Shown here: positions 37,912 to 45,010 of the stretch, piece after piece
Layout: each line of letters starts with the position of its first letter
Position numbering within the stretch: position 1 is the stretch's first letter
NCBI GenBank assembly: GCA_026416375.1
Contig: JAOAFI010000030.1
Span: 1-50,922, forward strand
Direction of reading: 5' to 3'
Source: Patescibacteria group bacterium
GTDB lineage: Bacteria; Patescibacteriota; Microgenomatia; UBA1406; GWC2-37-13
DNA: 50,922 nt
The notes under the pieces: generated by a model
The model's database searches: none
What the model was told of the DNA's origin: nothing
Seen by the model: the letters and a program-made list of their open reading frames with translations, nothing else
Made by a program: the position numbers and the translations under genes

Positions 37912-38280
37912 GTCTAACAACTAACACCTAACATCTAACGTCTAACTTCTAACCTTAACTTATAACTTGTAACGTATAACATTATTAATTATTCATTATT
38001 TATTATTAATTTATTAATTATTAAATATTAAATAAAAATTAAAAATTAATTTATTAAAAATTATTTTTTTTAAAGTTTATTATTTAGTTTATGAGTTTAG
38101 AAGGTTAGAAAATTAACGAGTTTAGAAGATTAGAGGGTTTATTATTATTATTAAGTTTGAGAATTTAAAAAGTTAGTGAGTTTATAGAGTTAACAAATTT
38201 TAGTTTAAAGTTATAGTTTTAAGTTTTGAGTTATAGTTTTGAGTTTTAAATTTTGAGTTTTGAGATTTAAGATTTTTAAG
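37912..38280 (+). repeat. Composite intergenic repeat, locus L3 (F1-AT-F2-F3)
   Basis: TAACNNN heptads 37915-37983; AT block with AATTTATTAAAAATTA; TTTATGAGTTTAGAAGGTTAG...; TTTTGAG heptads to 38275. Confidence 0.7.
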
Positions 38281-38292
38281 TATAATTATTAT

Positions 38293-39648
38293 ATGGCTTT
38301 AATTGATGATTTAAAAAGAAAGTATTATGGTAAAAAAGTACTAGTTGTTGGTTTAGGTCTTCAGGGTGGAGGATTAGGAACGGCTCGTTTTTTTTCTGAA
38401 CTTGGAGCAAAAGTGATTGTTACTGATAAAAAAACTGAAAAACAGCTTTATTCATCAATTCAAAAATTAAAAAACTTTAAAAATATTGATTTTCATTTAG
38501 GCAGTCATTCTTTAGATGATTTTGTTAATGCTGATATTATTTTTAAAGGTCCTAGTGTTTCTTGGCAGTTGCCGGAAATAATTGAGGCAGAAAAAAGAAA
38601 TATTCCAATTGAAATGGAGATGTCTTTTACTGCTTTTTATTTTCCTGGAAAAATTATTGGCATTACTGGCACAAGAGGAAAATCAACAACAACAAATTTA
38701 ATCTTTAATGTTCTTAAAGAAGCTGGTTTTAAAGTATTTTTAGGAGGTGGTTTGCCTGGAATTTGTAATATTGAATTTTTAAAAAAAGCAGATAAAAATA
38801 CTTGGCTTGTGGCTGAGCTTTCTTCATGGGCATTATCAGGTTTTCATAATAAAAAAATTAGTCCTCATATTGCTGTTTTTACTAGTTTTTATCCTGACCA
38901 TTTAAATTATTACAAAAATATGAATGATTATTTATTTGATAAAAAAGCAATATATCTTTATCAAAAAGAAAATGATTATTTGGTTGCCAATAAATCTTTA
39001 AAAGAATTAATTAATGAAAAAAATAAAAATATTATTTGGTTTTCAAAAAATGATTTTTCTTATAAATTAAAATATTTAAGAGGCGATCATAATTTAGAAA
39101 ATGCTGCTTCAGCTTTAAAAGTGGCCCAGATATTAAATATTAATCAAAAAAAAGCAGTTAAAATTATTTCTAATTTTAAAGGTGTTCCTTATCGTCAAGA
39201 AATAATTAAAGAAAAAAATGGAATAATTTTTGTCAATGATACAACATCAACTACCCCAACAGCAACAATTAAGGCAATAGAATCTTTTAGTGATAAAAAA
39301 ATTATTTTAATTTTAGGAGGAAATTCTAAAAATTTGCCGTTTGATGATTTAATAAAAAATTTAAATAAAACAGAAAAAATAGTCTTGCTTGCTGGTTCTT
39401 TTACTGATGAAATTTTGAAAATTATTAAAAAATTTTTTTCTGAAAAAATAACAGAAAAAATCTATGATAATCTTGAAGAAGCAATAAAAAAAGCGTATGA
39501 TTTGGCAAAAGAAATAAAATCAAAATCTATTGATAAAAATGAAATTTGTATTCTTTTTTCTCCAGGAGCAACATCTTTTGCTATGTTTAATAATGAATTT
39601 CATCGGGGAGACGAATTTAATAAAATTGTTAAAAAAATCATCTCTTAA
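38293..39648 (+). CDS. murD: UDP-N-acetylmuramoylalanine--D-glutamate ligase
   Basis: GKKVLVVGLGLQGGGLGTARFFSELGAKVIVTDKK, IGITGTRGKSTTTNLI; MALIDDL start at 38293 preferred. Confidence 0.94.
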   Translation: MALIDDLKRKYYGKKVLVVGLGLQGGGLGTARFFSELGAKVIVTDKKTEKQLYSSIQKLKNFKNIDFHLGSHSLDDFVNADIIFKGPSVSWQLPEIIEAEKRNIPIEMEMSFTAFYFPGKIIGITGTRGKSTTTNLIFNVLKEAGFKVFLGGGLPGICNIEFLKKADKNTWLVAELSSWALSGFHNKKISPHIAVFTSFYPDHLNYYKNMNDYLFDKKAIYLYQKENDYLVANKSLKELINEKNKNIIWFSKNDFSYKLKYLRGDHNLENAASALKVAQILNINQKKAVKIISNFKGVPYRQEIIKEKNGIIFVNDTTSTTPTATIKAIESFSDKKIILILGGNSKNLPFDDLIKNLNKTEKIVLLAGSFTDEILKIIKKFFSEKITEKIYDNLEEAIKKAYDLAKEIKSKSIDKNEICILFSPGATSFAMFNNEFHRGDEFNKIVKKIIS

Positions 39649-39662
39649 TTTTTTTAATATTT

Positions 39663-40763
39663 ATGAAAATAATAAGAAAATTTTTTTTAAGAAATAATTT
39701 TTTTTGGCCGATGGTTTATATTCCAATAATTCTTTCTTTGATGGGCTTAGTTTTTATATTTGAAGCTTCAGCTATAAGAGCCTCAAGTTTTTTTGGAGAT
39801 AGTTTTTATTTTTTAAAAGCTCAATTTATTTGGTTTTTAATTGGTTTGATTATGATGTTATTTTTTTCATTTTTTGATTATAAAAAACTTTATTTTTTTT
39901 CTTTTTTATCTCTTGTTATTACTTTTTTTCTTTTGTTTATTGTTTTAATTCCTGGAGTTGGAATAAAAGCTGGCGGAGCCAGACGCTGGATTGATTTTGG
40001 TTTTTTTAATTTACAGCCAACAGAACTTGCTAAGTTTTCTATTATTATTTATCTTTCATCTTGGTTTATTAATAAAGAAAAAAGAAATTTTTTATCTTTT
40101 TTGACATTAGTTGGATCTTTAATTTTTCTTATTATTCTTCAGCCTGATATGGGAACAGGAATTATTGTTTTTTTAATTTCTTTAATTATTTATTATCAAT
40201 CAGGAATGAATTTATTAAATTTTCTTTTTTTATTGCCAATTTCTTTTTTTGGTTTTTATTTTTTGATAAAAATAGCTCCTTATAGATTAAATAGATTAAT
40301 AGCATTTTTAAATCCATCATCTGATCCTCAAGGAGTAGGTTATCATATTAATCAGATATTTATTTCTTTGTCTCAAGGAGGATTTTTTGGTCAAGGTTTT
40401 GGAGTTTCAAGACAAAAATATTTATTTTTACCTGAAGCTCATACGGATTCAATTTTTGCAATAATTGCAGAAGAATATGGATTTTTAGGTAGTTTTTTAT
40501 TGATTTTTTTGTATTTGATTTTTATTTATAAGATATATCATTTAATTCGTTTGTCTTCTGATAGATTAGCAAAACTTTTATCAACAGGTATTTTTGCTTT
40601 TTTTAATTTACAGATTATTTTTAATTTAGCGGGAATGGTTGGTCTTTTTCCTTTAACTGGAGTTCCTTTGCCTTTTATTTCCTACGGAGGAAGCAATCTT
40701 ATTGTTTCATATATTTTTATTGGTATATTATTGAATATAGAAAAAAAAGTTAAAATATTTTAA
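39663..40763 (+). CDS. ftsW: FtsW-type SEDS glycosyltransferase
   Basis: GARRWIDFGFFNLQPTELAKFS, GQGFGVSRQKYLFLPEAHTDSIFAIIAEEYGFLG, GVPLPFISYGGSNLI. Confidence 0.93.
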   Translation: MKIIRKFFLRNNFFWPMVYIPIILSLMGLVFIFEASAIRASSFFGDSFYFLKAQFIWFLIGLIMMLFFSFFDYKKLYFFSFLSLVITFFLLFIVLIPGVGIKAGGARRWIDFGFFNLQPTELAKFSIIIYLSSWFINKEKRNFLSFLTLVGSLIFLIILQPDMGTGIIVFLISLIIYYQSGMNLLNFLFLLPISFFGFYFLIKIAPYRLNRLIAFLNPSSDPQGVGYHINQIFISLSQGGFFGQGFGVSRQKYLFLPEAHTDSIFAIIAEEYGFLGSFLLIFLYLIFIYKIYHLIRLSSDRLAKLLSTGIFAFFNLQIIFNLAGMVGLFPLTGVPLPFISYGGSNLIVSYIFIGILLNIEKKVKIF

Positions 40764-40779
40764 AAATAATTTTGTTTAT

Positions 40780-41880
40780 ATGAAAATTTTAATTACCGGC
40801 GGACATTTAGCGCCAGCTTTGGCAGTTATAGATGAAATTAAAAAAGAAAAACCTAATATTAAAATGATTTTTGTTGGTCGAAAATACGCTATCGATAAAG
40901 ATAAAGTAGAATCTTTAGAGTATAAAGAAATTAAGAAAAAAAATATAAAGTTTATTAATCTTAAAACAGGAAAATTGACGAGAATTTTTTCTTTAGAGTA
41001 TTTTTTAAATTTTTTAAAAATTTTTTTAGGTTTTTTCAATTCTTTTTTTATTATTTTAAACCATCGTCCTGATTTAATTTTATCTTTTGGCAGTTATTTA
41101 GCTTTGCCGATTGTTTTTTGGGGATATATTTTTAAAATACCAGTTTTTACTCATGAACAGACAATTAACCCTGGCTTAGCAAATAAGATTATTGGGCTTT
41201 TTGCTAAAAAAATTTTTATTTCTTTTAAAGAAGCTGAAAAATTTTTTAATAAAAATAAAGTTATTTTAACAGGCAATCCAATAAGACAATCTATTTTTAA
41301 AATACAAAAAAAACCTTTTTTTATAAAAAAAACAATTCCTGTTTTATATATTACTGGCGGAAGTTTGGGCAGTCATAGTATAAATTTACATATAAAAAAA
41401 ATTTTAAAAAATCTTCTTGAAAGTTATATTGTTATTCATCAAACAGGCGATACTAAAGAATATCATGACTATGAAGATTTATTATCAATAAAAAATCAAT
41501 TGCCCGAAAATTTAAAAAATAAATATTTTTTAGCAAAACATTTTTTTGAAGATGAAATTGCTTATATTTACTTTTTATCTGATTTAGTTATTAGTCGATC
41601 CGGCGCTAATACTTTTTTTGAGCTTATTGTTTTGAAAAAACCAGCTGTTTTTATTCCTCTTCCATGGTCTGCAGGAAAAGAACAACAATATCATGCTGAA
41701 ATTTTTGCTAAAGCTGGTTGTGGTGAGATTTTTCATCAAATTGAATCAAGTGATAAGCTTTTGAGAATAATTAATAAAATGATAAAAAATATTTCTTTTT
41801 ATAAAAATAATTTTAAAAATTTAAGAGATTTATATTCAAAAAATGCATCAAAAAAAATCATTAAAGAAATTTTTTTATAA
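40780..41880 (+). CDS. murG: MurG-like UDP-GlcNAc transferase with divergent glycine loops
   Basis: MKILITGGHLAPALAVIDEI, FTHEQTINPGLANKII, LTGNPIRQSI, YITGGSLGSHSIN, SRSGANTFFELIVLKKPAVFIPLPW. Confidence 0.9.
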   Translation: MKILITGGHLAPALAVIDEIKKEKPNIKMIFVGRKYAIDKDKVESLEYKEIKKKNIKFINLKTGKLTRIFSLEYFLNFLKIFLGFFNSFFIILNHRPDLILSFGSYLALPIVFWGYIFKIPVFTHEQTINPGLANKIIGLFAKKIFISFKEAEKFFNKNKVILTGNPIRQSIFKIQKKPFFIKKTIPVLYITGGSLGSHSINLHIKKILKNLLESYIVIHQTGDTKEYHDYEDLLSIKNQLPENLKNKYFLAKHFFEDEIAYIYFLSDLVISRSGANTFFELIVLKKPAVFIPLPWSAGKEQQYHAEIFAKAGCGEIFHQIESSDKLLRIINKMIKNISFYKNNFKNLRDLYSKNASKKIIKEIFL

Positions 41881-42568
41881 TTTTTTTAAATTTTTTTTAT
41901 TTTTATTTTTAAGTTTTTTGTTTTTTATTTTCATAAAAATTTTTTTTAACTTCTTTCTTATTAAAAATATAAAAATTATTAATTCTGAAAAAAAAGATCT
42001 TTTAGGAATTGAAGAAATAAAAAAACAACAAATATTTTTATTAAATGAAGAAGAAATAAAAAATATTTTATTAAGAAAAAATCCTGATTTAAAAGATGTA
42101 AAAATAGAAAAAAAATATCCTAATTCAATCATTATTAATATTTTTAAGGATGAAGAAATAGCCTTTTTGGAAGCAGATATTGGTTATTTTTATCTTTCAG
42201 AAAATGGCAAAATAATTTTTAAATCAAAAAATAAAAAAAATGAATCTTTGCCTAGAATTAATTTTTATCAAAAATTAATTTTTAATAATTATTTACCTGG
42301 AGAAAAGATTTATTTTAAAGAAATTCTTTCTAGTCTTAAAATTTTAAAAAAAATGAATGAAATTGATGTTAAAATTATTAGTATTGATATTAATGGAGTT
42401 GATATGATACTATTTAATTTAGAAAATGAAAAAATTTTTTTTGGAGTAGAAAAAGATATTGATTTTCAATTTTTTCAATTTAAAAAAATTTTTACTTATT
42501 TAAAAATTGAAGGAAAAAAATATAAAGAAATTGATTTGCGTTTTGATAAACCAATTATTAGATTTTAA
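41843..42568 (+). CDS. ftsQ: FtsQ/DivIB-like (POTRA)
   Basis: Single N-terminal TM, IKNILLRKNPDLKDVKIEKKYPNSIIINIFKDEEIA; between murG and ftsA; overlaps murG by 38 nt. Confidence 0.8.
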   Translation: MHQKKSLKKFFYNFFKFFLFLFLSFLFFIFIKIFFNFFLIKNIKIINSEKKDLLGIEEIKKQQIFLLNEEEIKNILLRKNPDLKDVKIEKKYPNSIIINIFKDEEIAFLEADIGYFYLSENGKIIFKSKNKKNESLPRINFYQKLIFNNYLPGEKIYFKEILSSLKILKKMNEIDVKIISIDINGVDMILFNLENEKIFFGVEKDIDFQFFQFKKIFTYLKIEGKKYKEIDLRFDKPIIRF

Positions 42569-42576
42569 GTAATTAT

Positions 42577-43836
42577 ATGTCAGATGTAATAATTTCAGGT
42601 TTAGATATTGGTAGTAATAAAATATCAACTTTAGTAGCTATAAAACAACAAGATTCTAATGATTTAAAAATTATTGGTTTTAATAGCACTCCTTCATTTG
42701 GAGTGAAAAAAGGATTAATAGTTGATATAAAACAAGTAACCGATGCTGTTGAAGATAGTATTGAAAAAGCTGAAAGAATGGCTGGCCACAAAATTAATAA
42801 TGTGTTTGTTTCTGTTGGAGGTCCTCATATTTCTTCTTTAAATTCTCATGGAATTGTTGCTATTTCTAATTCTCAAGGAGAAATTGATGATGAAGATGTT
42901 AATCGTGTTATTGAGGCAGCCAGAGCAATTTCTTTATCAACAACAAAACAAATAATTCAAGTTAATCCTAGAGATTTTATTGTTGATGGTCAATCAGGAA
43001 TAAAAAATCCTATAGGAATGACAGGTGTAAGGCTTGAAGTTGATACTCATATTATTACTGCTTCATCAATTAATTTAAAAAATATTGAAAGAGTTCTTAA
43101 TGATTTAGGATTAGAAAATTCTGGATTTGTTTTTTGCGGATTAGCTTCATCCGAGTCAGTTTTGACAGATACAGAAAAAGAGCTTGGAGTTGTTTTAGTT
43201 GATATTGGAGGAGGAAAAACAGATATTGCTATATTTGTTGATGGTTCGTTATCTTATTCATCATCAATTCCAATTGGTGCAAGGCATATTACAAACGATA
43301 TTGCTGTTGGTCTTCGAATTTCTCTTGATTCAGCAGAAAAAATAAAACTTTATTTAAGTAAAAACTTAAATCTTAAAAAAAAATCTTCTCAAATTGATTT
43401 TTCATCTTTGAATCTCAATGAAACAATTGAAGATATTTCTCTTTCAACTTTAATTGATGGAATTATTTTTGCAAGAATTGAAGAAATATATAAAATGATT
43501 TTTGAAGAAATTGAAAAGAGCGGTTTTTCTCAAAATATACCAGCGGGTTTAGTAATTACTGGTGGAGGAGCTTTAAATATTGGAATGATTGAAGTGGGAA
43601 AAAAAGTTATTGGTCTTCCTATAAGAATTGGTATACCTGATAAAGTATCGGGATTAGTTGATGAAATAAATGATCCTCAATATGCTACTTCTGTTGGTTT
43701 GATTTTATATGGGTTTAAAAATATAATTAATAAAGAAAATCCAGATTTTAAAAATTTTTCTAATATTTTAAAAGATTTTAAATTAACAAATACTATTAGT
43801 AAAATAAAGAATTTTTTTAAACAATTTATTCCTTAA
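42577..43836 (+). CDS. ftsA: Cell division protein FtsA
   Basis: SGLDIGSNKISTLVAI, VVLVDIGGGKTDIAIFVDGSL, GLVITGGGALNIG, C-terminal amphipathic tail. Confidence 0.96.
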   Translation: MSDVIISGLDIGSNKISTLVAIKQQDSNDLKIIGFNSTPSFGVKKGLIVDIKQVTDAVEDSIEKAERMAGHKINNVFVSVGGPHISSLNSHGIVAISNSQGEIDDEDVNRVIEAARAISLSTTKQIIQVNPRDFIVDGQSGIKNPIGMTGVRLEVDTHIITASSINLKNIERVLNDLGLENSGFVFCGLASSESVLTDTEKELGVVLVDIGGGKTDIAIFVDGSLSYSSSIPIGARHITNDIAVGLRISLDSAEKIKLYLSKNLNLKKKSSQIDFSSLNLNETIEDISLSTLIDGIIFARIEEIYKMIFEEIEKSGFSQNIPAGLVITGGGALNIGMIEVGKKVIGLPIRIGIPDKVSGLVDEINDPQYATSVGLILYGFKNIINKENPDFKNFSNILKDFKLTNTISKIKNFFKQFIP

Positions 43837-43847
43837 AATATAAAAAT

Positions 43848-44972
43848 ATGTTAATAAAACCAAAAACAGGCCAAGAAGCAAGAATAAAAGTAATTGGAGT
43901 TGGAGGAGGAGGAGGGAATGCTATTTCTTCAATGGTTGAAGAGGGAGGAATTAAAGGTGTTGATTTTATTGCTGTTAACACTGATGCTCAGGCTCTTTTA
44001 GCCAATAAAGCAACAATAAAAATTCAAATAGGAGAGAATTTAACAAAAGGATTAGGTTCTGGAGGAAATCCAGAAATTGGTCGCCAAGCAGCTGAAGAAT
44101 CAAGAGAAAAACTTAAAGAAGAACTGACAGGTGCTGATATGATTTTTATTACTTGTGGAGAAGGAGGAGGAACAGGCACAGGCGCTTCGCCTATTATTGC
44201 TGAAATTGCTAAAGAAACTGGTGCTTTGACTATTGCTGTTGTTACTAAGCCATTTGATTTTGAAGGAGTAAAAAGAAAATTCACTGCTGAAGATGGAATT
44301 GCTAATTTAAAAGAAAAAGTAGATACATTAATAGTTGTTCCAAATCAAAAAATTTTAAATATTATTGATAAGAAAACTTCTATTCTTGAAGCTTTTAAAA
44401 AAATAGATCAAGTTTTGGTTTCTGGAGTGAAAGGAATAGCTGAACTTATTACTACTCCTGGATTAATTAATGTTGATTTTGCTGATGTAAAATCAATTAT
44501 GAGCAATTCAGGAACTGCTTTAATGGGAATGGGATTAGCAAGCGGAGATAAAAGAGCAATGGCCGCAATAAAGCAAGCTATTAGTTCTCCTTTACTTGAC
44601 ATATCAATCGAAGGAGCAAAAGGAGTGCTTTTAAATATTGTTGGCGGACCTGATTTAACAATGAGTGAAGTTGATGAAGCAGCTTCAATTATTGCCAAAA
44701 GCGTTGATCCTGATGCTAATATTATTTTTGGTGCTGTTATTGATGATAAAATGATGGATCAGTTAAAAGTAACAATTATTGCTACTCGTTTTGATGATAA
44801 TAAATTAAGATTTTTTAAATTTAAAAAAAACGATGAAAAAAAAGAAGAAAAGGATTCTGATTTAAAAGATAAATTAGACGAAGAAAAAATAGAAGATATT
44901 AAAGATGATGAAGAGTTTTTTGATGAAGAATCTTCTGAATTTGATATTCCTGCTTTTTTAAGAAAAAAATAA
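43848..44972 (+). CDS. ftsZ: Cell division protein FtsZ
   Basis: IGVGGGGGNAISSM, NTDAQAL, GEGGGTGTGASPIIAEIAKE; acidic linker and FDIPAFLRKK tail. Confidence 0.98.
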   Translation: MLIKPKTGQEARIKVIGVGGGGGNAISSMVEEGGIKGVDFIAVNTDAQALLANKATIKIQIGENLTKGLGSGGNPEIGRQAAEESREKLKEELTGADMIFITCGEGGGTGTGASPIIAEIAKETGALTIAVVTKPFDFEGVKRKFTAEDGIANLKEKVDTLIVVPNQKILNIIDKKTSILEAFKKIDQVLVSGVKGIAELITTPGLINVDFADVKSIMSNSGTALMGMGLASGDKRAMAAIKQAISSPLLDISIEGAKGVLLNIVGGPDLTMSEVDEAASIIAKSVDPDANIIFGAVIDDKMMDQLKVTIIATRFDDNKLRFFKFKKNDEKKEEKDSDLKDKLDEEKIEDIKDDEEFFDEESSEFDIPAFLRKK

Positions 44973-45001
44973 TTGTTATATTTTTTTATTTTTTATATAA
45001 T
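44973..45001 (+). promoter_or_regulatory. Predicted promoter of ileS
   Basis: TTGTTA (44973-44978) starting right after the ftsZ stop, 17-nt spacer, TATAAT (44996-45001), 9 nt, ATG at 45011. Confidence 0.65.
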
Positions 45002-45010
45002 TATTAAAAT

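Noticed and set aside
38095-38190. F2 blocks as FtsK orienting sequences (KOPS-like)
   Set aside because: L1 and L2, about 5 kb apart, have opposite polarity, which does not fit a one-directional orienting signal.
38253-38286. F3 TTGAG units as tandem -35 boxes for murD
   Set aside because: Spacings to TATAAT at 38281 are 15 or 22 nt rather than 17; too weak without start-site data.
44973-45010. T-box or other riboswitch upstream of ileS
   Set aside because: Only 38 nt separate ftsZ and ileS and these are explained by promoter elements; no room for a T-box.
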